Assembly: GCA_903909815.1 (NCBI GenBank)
Contig: CAIVXG010000082.1
Coordinates: 1-64,000, forward strand
From: an uncultured beta proteobacterium
Lineage (GTDB): Bacteria > Pseudomonadota > Gammaproteobacteria > Burkholderiales > Burkholderiaceae_C
Reading direction: 5' to 3'
Length of the DNA: 64,000 nucleotides
Part shown: positions 25,242-33,750 of the stretch, piece after piece
How the letters are laid out: every line of letters starts with the position of its first letter
Numbering within the stretch: position 1 is the first letter of the stretch
Notes under the pieces: model-generated
What the model saw: the letters and a program-made list of their open reading frames with translations, nothing else
Told to the model about the DNA's origin: nothing
Database searches by the model: none
Made by a program: the position numbers and the translations under genes

Positions 25242-26117
25242 TCAGGCCGCTTCAGGTAGTTTGAAGCGGGTTTGTAGCAGGTCCTCCAACCCGAATTGCT
25301 GCAGCACCGCCAGCAACCGCGGCGCTGCGCTGGCCTTGGGTCGACCGGTGTGGCGGGCGATGATGAGTTCGTTTTTCATGCTGTGCTCCCAGCCCACAAG
25401 CTCGGTCACCGTGACCTGGTAGCCCCAGGCTTCCAGGTAAAGGCAGCGCAGCACATTGGTGATCTGGCTGCCCAGTTCGCGCGTGTGCAGTGGATGGCGC
25501 CACAGTTCGGCCAGCGGCGTACGCGTCAGCTGCAGCGCCTTGTGCTGGCTTAAATGCCGCGCCACCTCGGCCTGGCAGCAGGGCACCAGCACCATGAAAC
25601 GCGCCTGTTTTTGCAGTCCGAACGCGATCGCGTCGTCGGTCGCGGTATCGCAGGCGTGCAAGGCGGTGACGATGTCGATTCTTTCCGGCAGTTGATCCGA
25701 CAGCGCCGACAGCGCCACGCTCAGATTCAGGAACTGCATGCGCGCAAAGCCCAGACGTGCCGCCAGTTCACGCGACTTTTCCACCAGTTCGCTGCGGGTC
25801 TCGACGCCGAAAATTTGACCCTTGCTTAAGCGTTTGAAATACAGGTCGTAGAGGATGAACCCCAGATAGGACTTGCCCGCACCGTGGTCGGCCAGCGTGA
25901 TGCCAGCCTCCGAGTCCGGAATTTCAAGCAGCAGCTTTTCGATGAACTGATATAAGTGGTAAACCTGCTTGAGCTTGCGCCGCGAGTCCTGATTGAGCTT
26001 GCCATCGCGCGTCAGGATATGCAGTTCCTTGAGCAGTTCCACCGACTGTTCGGGTCGGATTTCCGGAGCGATTGCGCTCGCCGTGGTCGCGACTTGGGCG
26101 TGAGATTTCTTCTTCAT
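25242..26117 (-). CDS. Class I SAM-dependent methyltransferase (GSTCD-like)
   Basis: The 291-residue protein has the SAM motif ITLADHGAGKSYLGFILYDL near residue 75 and IFGVETRSELVEKS. It also carries ERIDIVTALHACDTATDDAI and VPCCQAEVARHL. These blocks match the Methyltransf_32 group related to the C-terminal domain of eukaryotic GSTCD, thought to act on RNA. The substrate is unknown. Its start overlaps the stop of the DUF1415 gene by one base. Confidence 0.82.
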   Translation of the reverse strand: MKKKSHAQVATTASAIAPEIRPEQSVELLKELHILTRDGKLNQDSRRKLKQVYHLYQFIEKLLLEIPDSEAGITLADHGAGKSYLGFILYDLYFKRLSKGQIFGVETRSELVEKSRELAARLGFARMQFLNLSVALSALSDQLPERIDIVTALHACDTATDDAIAFGLQKQARFMVLVPCCQAEVARHLSQHKALQLTRTPLAELWRHPLHTRELGSQITNVLRCLYLEAWGYQVTVTELVGWEHSMKNELIIARHTGRPKASAAPRLLAVLQQFGLEDLLQTRFKLPEAA

Positions 26118-26695
26118 TAACTGCCTTCGGGTTTCGGTGTCGCATCAGTTGCGCCCACGTTCAGCTCGGTCCAGCCGGCTACACCCAACCGTTCCATGGT
26201 CGCCATGTTGACTTCGAAGATCGATTCGGCATTCGGGAACGCCATCACGGCACGGTCGATGCTCTCTTCGCGCAGCAGATGCAGCGTCGGATAGGGCGAG
26301 CGATTCGTGAAATTGGTGACGTCGTCGACCTCGGTTCCGGCAAACTGGTAACGCGGATGCAGACTGGCGATCTGCAGCACGCCGTCCAGACCCAAGCGCG
26401 CCAGGGCCTTGTCGGCCTGACCCAGGAAATCGTTGAAGTCCAAAAAATCTTCCAGGCAAAAGGGTGCGATCAGCAACGTGGTGTCGCGCGTCGCCCCATC
26501 ACTCGCCGCCAGCGCCTTCAATTCCGTGAGCAAGTCGGTCAGCAACTCATCGGCGTAGCGCGCATCGCTCACCGCGTAGTGCACCTGAGCTTTGACGTGC
26601 ACCGACTTGGCAAAGGGGCACAGGTTCAATCCGATCACGGCGCGCTCCAGCCATTGCCGGGTATCGGCGCAAACGGTGTCGTGGGAAGGTTCCAT
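26117..26695 (-). CDS. DUF1415 family protein
   Basis: The 192-residue protein has TRQWLERAVIGLNLCPFAKS, CLEDFLDFNDFLGQADKAL, IASLHPRYQFAGTEVDDVTN, RSPYPTLHLLREESIDRAV and a short acidic tail, all typical of DUF1415. The function is unknown. It is soluble and lacks a signal peptide. It is coupled to the downstream methyltransferase gene. Confidence 0.9.
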   Translation of the reverse strand: MEPSHDTVCADTRQWLERAVIGLNLCPFAKSVHVKAQVHYAVSDARYADELLTDLLTELKALAASDGATRDTTLLIAPFCLEDFLDFNDFLGQADKALARLGLDGVLQIASLHPRYQFAGTEVDDVTNFTNRSPYPTLHLLREESIDRAVMAFPNAESIFEVNMATMERLGVAGWTELNVGATDATPKPEGS

Positions 26696-26699
26696 ATCG

Positions 26700-27899
26700 C
26701 TAGACCTGCGCCACTGACGTGGATGTTCCGATCAGGCGCTCGTGTTCATGCGTGGCATAGCGATCCGTCATGCCCGCGATGTAATCGGACACGACCCGCG
26801 CTCGGCCGATCGTATCCGTGGCCTGAAGCGCCTGAACCCGCGCCGCGAAACCGGCCTGCAGGGTCTGCGGATCATGCAGGAACAAGGCAAAGAGATCGCG
26901 TACCCGCTGCTTGGCCTGGCCCGTGGTCTGCACCACCTGCGGATGCCGGTAAAGATTCTGGTGCAAGAAGCGTTTCAGTAGGCTGGACTGACGCCGCATG
27001 TCGGCGCCAAAGCACAGCAGCGGGCCGGCTTGGCGTGCTTGCGTTGCGTTGCTGGGCGCAGCCTGCGCCAACGCGTCCTGGGTCGCGGCGATGACGTCGT
27101 ACACCTGCGCGCTGAGCATGCGCCGGATGGTGTCGTAAAGCAGGCGTCGGCTCTGCGCGGCGTCTCCAAGCTTGGAGTGTTGCGCCAGCGCCTGTCGGCG
27201 AAACGTTTCAAACAACTCCACCTCGCACAACTGCTCCAGCGTGATCAGCCCCGATCGCACGCCGTCGTCGATGTCGTGCGCGTTGTAGGCGATCTCGTCG
27301 GCCAGGTTGCACAACTGCGCTTCCAGACTCGGCTGCAGGCGCACGGCATCCGGCGTCGCCGAAGGCAAAAAACGCCGCGCCACGCCGCCGGGCTCGTTCG
27401 CCTCCAGGACCAGCGCGTTAGCCACGGAACAATGTTTGAGAATACCCTCGCGCGTCTCGAACGTGAGGTTCAACCCGTTGAAATCGGGGTAGCGCTCCTC
27501 CAGTTCGTCCACCACACGCAGGCTTTGCAGGTTGTGCTCGAAACCGCCATATTCGGCCATGCAGTCGTTGAGCGCGTCCTGCCCGGCGTGCCCAAAGGGC
27601 GTGTGCCCCAAATCGTGGGCCAGGGCAATCGCCTCCACCAGATCTTCGTTCAATCCCAGCGTGCGTGCCACCGAGCGCCCGAGTTGCGCCACCTCCAGCG
27701 AGTGCGTCAAGCGGGTGCGAAACAGATCGCCTTCGTGGTTCAGGAACACCTGGGTCTTGTACACCAGGCGCCGAAAGGCGCTGGAGTGCACGATGCGGTC
27801 ACGGTCGCGCTGGTAGTCGGTGCGCGTGGGCGCGGCAACTTCTGCAAAGCGCCGACCGCGCGACAGTGCCGGGTCGCAAGCGTAGCGCGCCAGTGTCAT
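26700..27899 (-). CDS. dgt: Deoxyguanosinetriphosphate triphosphohydrolase-like HD protein
   Basis: The 399-residue protein has FRRLVYKTQVFLNHEGDLFR, TRLTHSLEVAQ and the HD pair in AIALAHDLGHTPFGHAGQDAL. It also has GFEHNLQSLRV and DEIAYNAHDIDDG. It matches the dGTPase family, which hydrolyses dNTPs to nucleosides and triphosphate. The length fits the non-Enterobacteria subtype. It lies just behind aroB, as in many Burkholderiales. Confidence 0.94.
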   Translation of the reverse strand: MTLARYACDPALSRGRRFAEVAAPTRTDYQRDRDRIVHSSAFRRLVYKTQVFLNHEGDLFRTRLTHSLEVAQLGRSVARTLGLNEDLVEAIALAHDLGHTPFGHAGQDALNDCMAEYGGFEHNLQSLRVVDELEERYPDFNGLNLTFETREGILKHCSVANALVLEANEPGGVARRFLPSATPDAVRLQPSLEAQLCNLADEIAYNAHDIDDGVRSGLITLEQLCEVELFETFRRQALAQHSKLGDAAQSRRLLYDTIRRMLSAQVYDVIAATQDALAQAAPSNATQARQAGPLLCFGADMRRQSSLLKRFLHQNLYRHPQVVQTTGQAKQRVRDLFALFLHDPQTLQAGFAARVQALQATDTIGRARVVSDYIAGMTDRYATHEHERLIGTSTSVAQV

Positions 27900-27909
27900 G
27901 GCGCAAGCC

Positions 27910-29019
27910 TTAGGCGCAACACGCGTCGATCACTTCGCGCACCAGTGCATCGGGCGCGGCGCGCACCAGCGCGCGTCCGGGGCCGTCGAGCAGCACGAAG
28001 CGGATCTCTCCGCCCTCTGACTTCTTGTCGATGCGCATCAGCTCCAGATAGCGAGCGGCGTTGTCCGTGGCATCGAGCATCGGTGCTCGCACCGGCAGGC
28101 CGGCGGCAGCGATGAGCGCGGTGAGACGCTGCACGAAAGCCCCATCCACACCGCCCAGACGCTGCGATAAATGAACCGCCATCACCATGCCGCAGCCCAC
28201 GGCCTCGCCGTGCAGCCACGCGCCGTAGCCCAGACCGGCCTCGATCGCGTGGCCGAAGGTGTGGCCAAAATTGAGAATGGCGCGCAGCCCGGTTTCGCGT
28301 TCGTCCTGACCCACAACCCAGGCCTTGATTTCGCAACTGCGCTTGACCGCATGCGCCAGCGCCTGTGGCTCGCGTGCCTGCAGTTCGCTCAGGTTGGACT
28401 CAATCCAGTCCAGAAACGCCATGTCGGCGATGGGCCCGTATTTGATGACTTCGCCCAGACCTGCGCTGAGCTCGCGCGCGGGCAGGGTCTTCAAGGTGTC
28501 CAGGTCGCAGACCACGCGCTCGGGCTGGTAGAACGCACCTATCATGTTCTTTCCCAGCGGATGGTTGATGGCGGTCTTGCCACCCACCGAAGAATCCACC
28601 TGCGCCAACAACGTGGTGGGCACCTGCACAAAGGGCACGCCGCGCATATAACTGGCGGCGGCAAAGCCCGTCATGTCGCCCACGACGCCGCCGCCGAGCG
28701 CAAACAACACCGTCTTGCGGTCGCAGCCGTGGCCCAGCAGGGCATCAAAGATCAGATTCAGCGTTTGCCAGTTCTTGTAGCCTTCGCCATCGGGCAGGAC
28801 CACGGTGTGGACGCAGGCGTACTGGCTTGCCAGCGCCTCCTGCAGCCGCTTGGCATACAGCGGCGCCACCGTGCTGTTGGTGACGATCAGCGCCGCATGG
28901 GCTCGTGGCAAGCTGGACCAAGCGTCGGCATGGTCCAGCAGCCCGGCGCCAATGGTAATGTCGTAGCTGCGCTCGGCCAGTTCAATGTGCACGGATTCAG
29001 AAACAGTCGGGGCGGTCAT
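27910..29019 (-). CDS. aroB: 3-dehydroquinate synthase
   Basis: The 369-residue protein has the NAD-binding and catalytic segments [54 protein letters not shown] and the zinc ligands in [13 protein letters not shown] and [11 protein letters not shown]. AroB turns DAHP into 3-dehydroquinate in the shikimate pathway. The partner aroK that often precedes it is not in this window. Confidence 0.96.
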   Translation of the reverse strand: MTAPTVSESVHIELAERSYDITIGAGLLDHADAWSSLPRAHAALIVTNSTVAPLYAKRLQEALASQYACVHTVVLPDGEGYKNWQTLNLIFDALLGHGCDRKTVLFALGGGVVGDMTGFAAASYMRGVPFVQVPTTLLAQVDSSVGGKTAINHPLGKNMIGAFYQPERVVCDLDTLKTLPARELSAGLGEVIKYGPIADMAFLDWIESNLSELQAREPQALAHAVKRSCEIKAWVVGQDERETGLRAILNFGHTFGHAIEAGLGYGAWLHGEAVGCGMVMAVHLSQRLGGVDGAFVQRLTALIAAAGLPVRAPMLDATDNAARYLELMRIDKKSEGGEIRFVLLDGPGRALVRAAPDALVREVIDACCA

Positions 29020-29051
29020 TGGAAGGATTTTTGGACAGTGGCGCGCAGATT

Positions 29052-29072
29052 TGGCACGCTTTCATTGTGCCA
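29052..29072. promoter_or_regulatory. Possible operator upstream of aroB
   Basis: TGGCAC at 29052-29057 and GTGCCA at 29067-29072 form a perfect 6-bp inverted repeat with a 9-bp spacer, about 35-55 bases upstream of the aroB start. It could bind a dimeric regulator or be chance. It does not fit the sigma-54 spacing. Confidence 0.25.
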
Positions 29073-29219
29073 GAACCGTTCGCTGAGGCGCCACTCGGAA
29101 CCCGCGCCCGAGAACACCGGAAGAAACCCCCACTCCAGCGTGTGATTTCATTGCGCCATGTCAAATTTTGCTCGTGATGCAGCGATACATTTGCTTTTCG
29201 TTATGTCGCTAGAGGCCCC

Positions 29220-29669
29220 GTGAACCCGTCAGCCCCTACCTATCAACTCATCGACGGGGGCCCAGCCATGACCAGCGAAAATTTTGACGTCGCGACTGCC
29301 TTGCGTTTTGCGGACGGGAACATTGCGGGTGTGCTCTCTTTTCGCGCCATGCTGAACCGCTCTTCGACGCACGGCGCAGACCCGGCGGCCGAGATCCTGA
29401 AAGTCATCAGCGAAGCTGTGCTCACGGTTCATGACTCTTCAGCCGACACCGCGCGCCGAAGCGCTGCCGTGAAACTGCTGGAACTGGTGGCCAAATCGCT
29501 GGAACTGCAGGCCATGAGTGGCAGCCACATGGCGTGGCTTGACGCCCTGCAACGCGAGGCGGAGAGATGCCGACAGGTCGTGCTTCGACTGGAGCACCGA
29601 AGAATGCAACATCAGGCCAAAGAGGCTGCCCGGTTTCAATCCTTCCTGGCGGTTGTCTCGGGTTTTTGA
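29220..29669 (+). CDS. Hypothetical protein
   Basis: The 149-residue frame starts GTG at 29220, with ATG 29268 (MTSENFDVATALRFAD) as the more likely start. The product is soluble and probably largely helical (KLLELVAKSLELQAM, QREAERCRQVVLRLEHRRMQ). It contains no motif I recognise. It has no close operon partner: aroB is divergent and the AraC gene convergent. Confidence 0.5.
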   Translation: MNPSAPTYQLIDGGPAMTSENFDVATALRFADGNIAGVLSFRAMLNRSSTHGADPAAEILKVISEAVLTVHDSSADTARRSAAVKLLELVAKSLELQAMSGSHMAWLDALQREAERCRQVVLRLEHRRMQHQAKEAARFQSFLAVVSGF

Positions 29670-29702
29670 AGCAAGCATCACCATCCGTGATCCAGCGGCC
29701 GG

Positions 29703-30623
29703 TCAACCCGGATCCTGGGCGCCACCGCGCTGACGCCGGAAAGTGGCCGGGGCGACGCCGGTGCGCTTCTTGAAAAATCGACAGAAGTAGGCCGGGTCAG
29801 CAAAGCCCAGTTCATAGGCCAGTTGGGAGACGGGTGCAGCGATGTAGAACAACTTGCGCCGGGCCTCCAGCAGCAGGCGGTCCTGCACCAGATCGAACGC
29901 CGACTTGCCTGTCAGCGCCTGGCACAGGCGGTTGAGCCGGTTTTCCGTCAGGTTCAATGCTTGCGCATAGCGCGGCACCGGCCAGTGCTGGGTGAAGTGC
30001 GCCTCCACCAGGACCCGAAAGCGCGCCAGCATGTCTGAGCGCCCACGCGCCGGGCCGCTCAATGGCACCACGGCGACACTACGCGCGACCAGCAGCAGCA
30101 CACAGCGCACGAGCCAGTCGAACATCTGGCTGCGCCCCAAGCCGGTGCCGCGAAACTCGCCGAGGATCTGCTCCAGCAACGACGCCAGGCGACGAGCCAC
30201 GTCGGCACTCGGGCGTAGGTCCAAGGGCTGTGTTTGGGAGAACAGCGGTTCGAACAGCGCACTCTGGACCGCGTCTCCCGATGTCAGCAGCGACTCCGCC
30301 ACGGTCAGCACATAACCCTGGGTTCCAGGTGAGAACTGAAACGAATGAACGACCCCCGGCGGAATCACCAGCGCTGCCGTAGCCTCCAGGTCGAAGCAGG
30401 CATCGTCCAGTCGCACCTGGGCGCCCCCGCCGAACACGCACAGCAGTTGGAGCAGGTCGCGGTGCGCGTGCGAGGCGATCTCCCAGCCATAGCGCTGGCT
30501 GCGCGTGGCGATAAGTTCAATGTGCACGAACTCCAGTTGGCTGTTGGCACCGGGCGCGGTATCGTGCTCGCCATAAAGCGAAAAAATGGGCACATCGGAC
30601 GCGCGTTTGACGGAGTTAGGCAT
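29703..30623 (-). CDS. AraC family regulator, PobR-type
   Basis: The 306-residue protein has an N-terminal cupin-like sensing domain beginning VPIFSLYGEHDTA, with RYGWEIASHAHRDLLQLLCV and ALVIPPGVVHSFQFSPGTQG. The C-terminal double helix-turn-helix includes YAQALNLTENRLNRLCQALT and LAYELGFADPAYFCRFFKKR. The N-terminus closely resembles PobR, the 4-hydroxybenzoate-responsive activator. It is divergent from the P450 operon with a 167-nt spacer, so it very probably controls that operon. The inducer is inferred to be a small aromatic acid. Confidence 0.88.
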   Translation of the reverse strand: MPNSVKRASDVPIFSLYGEHDTAPGANSQLEFVHIELIATRSQRYGWEIASHAHRDLLQLLCVFGGGAQVRLDDACFDLEATAALVIPPGVVHSFQFSPGTQGYVLTVAESLLTSGDAVQSALFEPLFSQTQPLDLRPSADVARRLASLLEQILGEFRGTGLGRSQMFDWLVRCVLLLVARSVAVVPLSGPARGRSDMLARFRVLVEAHFTQHWPVPRYAQALNLTENRLNRLCQALTGKSAFDLVQDRLLLEARRKLFYIAAPVSQLAYELGFADPAYFCRFFKKRTGVAPATFRRQRGGAQDPG

Positions 30624-30649
30624 GTGAATTGTGGTGGCAATCTAAGTAG

Positions 30650-30670
30650 ATTCCCTTGATAAATGGGAAT
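30650..30670. promoter_or_regulatory. Inverted repeat in the AraC-P450 intergenic region
   Basis: ATTCCC at 30650-30655 and GGGAAT at 30665-30670 are perfect arms around nine bases. It sits just upstream of the regulator start and could be part of its own operator. Confidence 0.4.
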
Positions 30671-30697
30671 TTTCCATCATAAAAGTGCAAGTTTTTC

Positions 30698-30723
30698 ATT
30701 TCATTGTCCATATCGAATGAAAT
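30698..30723. promoter_or_regulatory. Inverted repeat, candidate regulator site for the P450 operon
   Basis: ATTTCATT at 30698-30705 and AATGAAAT at 30716-30723 are perfect 8-bp arms with a 10-bp loop. The site lies 68-93 bases upstream of the P450 start, a suitable place for an AraC-type activator. Confidence 0.4.
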
Positions 30724-30790
30724 CGCCAGCGGCTAAGCTTCGCGCTTGCCGCAGCGCTGCCATGGGCGCGCACCACCACCGGAGATTGCC

Positions 30791-31972
30791 ATGTTTCAAT
30801 TTGACCCTTACGCGCCCTCAGTCGACGCCGATCCGTTCCCGTTTTACAAAACGCTGCGCGACCAGCACCCCTGCTTTTGGAGCTCACAGGCCGACATGTG
30901 GATCCTGTCGCGCTATGCCGACATCGTCACGGCCGGGCAGAACGCGCTCACCTATTCCTCCGCCAGTGGCAACCTCATGACCGAATTGCCAGGGCGCGCG
31001 GGCGCCACCCTGGGCACCACCGATGCGCCGCGTCACGATCGTCTGCGCGGCCTCATCCAGCACGCCTTCATGAAGCGCAACCTGGAGTCCCTGAGCGAGC
31101 CCATCCGCGACATCGCACGCGATTTGGCGCTGTCGCTGCGCGAGCGCGACCAGTTCGATTTCGTGTCCGAGTTCTCGTCCAAGTTCACGGTGCGCGTGCT
31201 CATCGCCGCCCTGGGTCTGCCCAGCGGAGCTGAAGCCACGGTGGATGAAACCACCGTGCGCAACAACGCCGTGATGATGGTGCAGTCAGACCCGCTCACA
31301 CGTACCAAGGGACCCGAGCATCTGGCTGCCTATGCCTGGATGCAGGACTACGCTGCGGGCGTGATCGCGCAGCGCCGCGCCCAGCCACGCAACGATTTGA
31401 TTTCGCACTTCAGCACGGCCGAAATCGATGGCGACAAGCTCGACGAGCGCGAAGTGCTACTCACCACCACCACGCTGATCATGGCCGGCATCGAGTCGCT
31501 GGGTGGTTTCATGGCGATGTTTGCGCTGAACATGGCGGACCAGGTCGACGCGCGCCGTGCCTGCGTGGCCAATCCTGCGCTGCTGCCCGACGCGGTGGAG
31601 GAATCTCTGCGCTTCAACACCTCGGCCCAGCGCTTTCGCCGTCGTTTGATGCACGACGTGGAACTGCACGGCCAGACCATGAAGACGGGCGACTTCGTCT
31701 GCCTTGCCTACGGCAGCGGCAATCGCGACGAGCGCCAGTACCCCAACCCGGATGTCTACGACCTTGCGCGCAAGCCGCGCGGCCACCTGGGCTTTGGCGG
31801 CGGTGTGCACGCCTGCCTGGGCACGGCCATCGCCCGTCTGTCGGTGAAGATCGCCTTCGACGAATTCCACAAGGCCATCCCCGAATACCAACGGGTGCAT
31901 CAGCAGCTGTCTTGGATGCCGTCCTCCACCTTTCGCAGCCCGCTGCGCCTGGACCTGGCGCGTGGCCGATAA
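30791..31972 (+). CDS. Cytochrome P450
   Basis: The 393-residue bacterial P450 has the haem loop LGFGGGVHACLG with axial Cys342. The ExxR motif is E271-R274 (EESLR). The I-helix motif is MAGIESLGG, with E235-S236 in place of the usual D/E-T acid-alcohol pair. There is no membrane anchor, so it is cytoplasmic. A GGAG ribosome binding site precedes ATG 30791. The ferredoxin and reductase that feed it electrons follow directly, forming a class I system like P450cam. The PobR-type regulator suggests an aromatic acid or ether substrate; this is inference. Confidence 0.93.
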   Translation: MFQFDPYAPSVDADPFPFYKTLRDQHPCFWSSQADMWILSRYADIVTAGQNALTYSSASGNLMTELPGRAGATLGTTDAPRHDRLRGLIQHAFMKRNLESLSEPIRDIARDLALSLRERDQFDFVSEFSSKFTVRVLIAALGLPSGAEATVDETTVRNNAVMMVQSDPLTRTKGPEHLAAYAWMQDYAAGVIAQRRAQPRNDLISHFSTAEIDGDKLDEREVLLTTTTLIMAGIESLGGFMAMFALNMADQVDARRACVANPALLPDAVEESLRFNTSAQRFRRRLMHDVELHGQTMKTGDFVCLAYGSGNRDERQYPNPDVYDLARKPRGHLGFGGGVHACLGTAIARLSVKIAFDEFHKAIPEYQRVHQQLSWMPSSTFRSPLRLDLARGR

Positions 31973-32011
31973 TTTGCGGCCCTGACCTCCACTGAATTAG
32001 GAATACTGACC

Positions 32012-32335
32012 ATGCCCAACATCACTTTCATCGAACCCAGCGGCGACGAGCGCGTCGTGGATGTTCCCCTGGGCTGGAGCCTGATGCAGGCGGCCACAAG
32101 CAAGGGCGTTGAAGGCATCGACGCCGAATGCGGCGGCTCCTGCGCCTGCGCCACCTGCCACTGCTACCTCGAAGGCGAACTGGCAGCGTTGGTGCCGGCC
32201 CCGGCACAGGGCGAAATCTCCATGCTCGACAGCGTCTCTGCCGAACGCCGCCCCAACAGCCGTCTGTCGTGTCAGATCAAGATGACACCGGGGCTCGCAG
32301 GCTTGGTGGTGCGCCTGCCCGAAACACAAACGTGA
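32012..32335 (+). CDS. [2Fe-2S] ferredoxin, putidaredoxin type
   Basis: The 107-residue protein has the cluster ligands Cys40, Cys46, Cys49 and Cys87 (ECGGSCACATC and RLSCQI), the spacing of putidaredoxin and adrenodoxin. It carries electrons from the reductase to the P450. The start ATG at 32012 lies 39 nt after the P450 stop. Its stop overlaps the GTG start frame of the reductase (GTGA). Confidence 0.94.
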   Translation: MPNITFIEPSGDERVVDVPLGWSLMQAATSKGVEGIDAECGGSCACATCHCYLEGELAALVPAPAQGEISMLDSVSAERRPNSRLSCQIKMTPGLAGLVVRLPETQT

Positions 32336-33648
32336 GCAAGAGCGCCGACGGGCCGCCCCTGGGCGCGAAGGACCCATCGGGGGGCAGCGACACACACGCA
32401 GTGGCGAGCGTGGGGCCTAACAGCGGCACGAACAGCGGCATGGTGATCGTCGGCGCCGGACTGGCGGGATTGAGCGTGGCCGAAGCGCTGCGCGCTGACG
32501 GCTATGAAGGCGTCGTGACGCTGCTGGGCGACGAGACCTGCGGGCCCTATCATCGCCCGCCCCTGTCCAAAGCTTTCCTGTTGGGCGAAATGCAGGAGCA
32601 GCAGTTGCACATGCGCGCCCCCGAGTTGCTGGCGCGGAAGGCCATCACACTGCGGGTGAGCGCCACGGTCGCCGCGATCGAGCGCGATGCGAAAAGTGTC
32701 ACGCTCGCCGATGGTTCCATCCTCCATTACGACGGTCTGGCACTGTGCACGGGATCGCGCCTGCGCGCCCTGCCACTGCCCGGCGCTGACGCGCAAGGCG
32801 TGGTCGGGCTGCGCACACTGGATCACGCCAAGACCATCGCGGCGGCGCTGGAAACGGCGCAGCATGTGGTGGTGATCGGTGGCGGCTTTATCGGCCTTGA
32901 AGTTGCCGCAGCCGCGCGCAAAAAAGGAAAAATCGTGACCGTGCTGGAGGCTGCGGATCGGCTCATGGCGCGGGTCGTGGCGCCGGCGGTGTCCAGCTTC
33001 TATTTTGACCTGCACACGAGCCACGGCGTGAACGTGGTGCTGAGTGCGATGGTGAGCGACCTGGTGGTGCACGCAGGCCACATCGCCGCCGTCAGGACAC
33101 GCGATGGCCGGGAGTTCCCCGCAGATCTCGTGGTGGTGGGCATCGGCATCGTTCCCAACACTGAAATCGCGCTCGCTGCAGGTCTGGAATGCCATGGCGG
33201 CATCGTGGTTGACGCCTGCTCGCGCACCAGCGACCGGTCTGTCGTGGCCGCGGGAGACTGCACGGCACGACGCTTGGATGACGGCTCCTGGCGCCGCCTG
33301 GAATCGGTGCAGAACGCCGTGGAGCAGGCCAAGTCGGCTGCGGCAGCGCTGATGGGACGGGAACGCGCGTTTACCGCCGCACCTTGGTTCTGGTCCGATC
33401 AATACGACGTCAAGCTGCAGATGGCAGGACTTACGGCCGGCTTCGACCAAGTCGTCACGCGTGGCGAAGCGGCAAACAAAAAGTTCTCTGCCTTTTACTA
33501 CCGCGGCGGCCAATTGATCGCGGTCGACTCGCTGAACCAGCCCGCCGAGCACATGCTGGCGCGCAAGCTGTTGGCGCAGGCCATCTCGCCCACAGCAGCG
33601 CAAGTGAGCGACGCGGGGTTCGCGCTGAACTCCTTGCTGCTCGCTTAG
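32332..33648 (+). CDS. FAD-dependent ferredoxin reductase
   Basis: The protein has the FAD motif VIVGAGLAGLSVAEALR, GPYHRPPLSKAFLLGE, the NAD(P)H motif HVVVIGGGFIGLEVAAAAR and AAGDCTARRLDDGSWRRLES. It is of the putidaredoxin-reductase type. The GTG at 32332 gives 438 residues and fits coupling to the ferredoxin stop. The first 36 residues are encoded by a repeat-like stretch, and an internal ATG at 32440 (MVIVGAG) gives the family's usual 402 residues. I cannot decide which start is used. It oxidises NAD(P)H and reduces the ferredoxin. Confidence 0.92.
   Translation: MSKSADGPPLGAKDPSGGSDTHAVASVGPNSGTNSGMVIVGAGLAGLSVAEALRADGYEGVVTLLGDETCGPYHRPPLSKAFLLGEMQEQQLHMRAPELLARKAITLRVSATVAAIERDAKSVTLADGSILHYDGLALCTGSRLRALPLPGADAQGVVGLRTLDHAKTIAAALETAQHVVVIGGGFIGLEVAAAARKKGKIVTVLEAADRLMARVVAPAVSSFYFDLHTSHGVNVVLSAMVSDLVVHAGHIAAVRTRDGREFPADLVVVGIGIVPNTEIALAAGLECHGGIVVDACSRTSDRSVVAAGDCTARRLDDGSWRRLESVQNAVEQAKSAAAALMGRERAFTAAPWFWSDQYDVKLQMAGLTAGFDQVVTRGEAANKKFSAFYYRGGQLIAVDSLNQPAEHMLARKLLAQAISPTAAQVSDAGFALNSLLLA
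32350..32416. repeat. Comamonadaceae-type GC-rich intergenic repeat inside the reductase 5' end
   Basis: The segment begins GGGCCGCCCCTGGGCGCGAA, includes ATCGGGGGGCAGCGACA and ends AGTGGCGAGCGTGGGGC. It resembles a repeat common between genes of Acidovorax, Variovorax and relatives. Here it lies between the ferredoxin stop and the conserved start of the reductase. No second copy is seen in this window, so the assignment is from memory of the family. Confidence 0.45.
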
Positions 33649-33750
33649 GCGCGATTCCGCGGCATTCTTCTGGCGCACGATGCGCCCGCCGCGGGGAGGC
33701 GGGGATAATCGCAGCTTTTCTGCCATCTTCCACGTTCATCACCTCTGCCT

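Noticed and set aside
29052-29072. Sigma-54-like promoter (TGGCAC...TTG) upstream of aroB
   Set aside because: The GG and GC elements do not have the required spacing; the symmetric arms fit an inverted repeat better.
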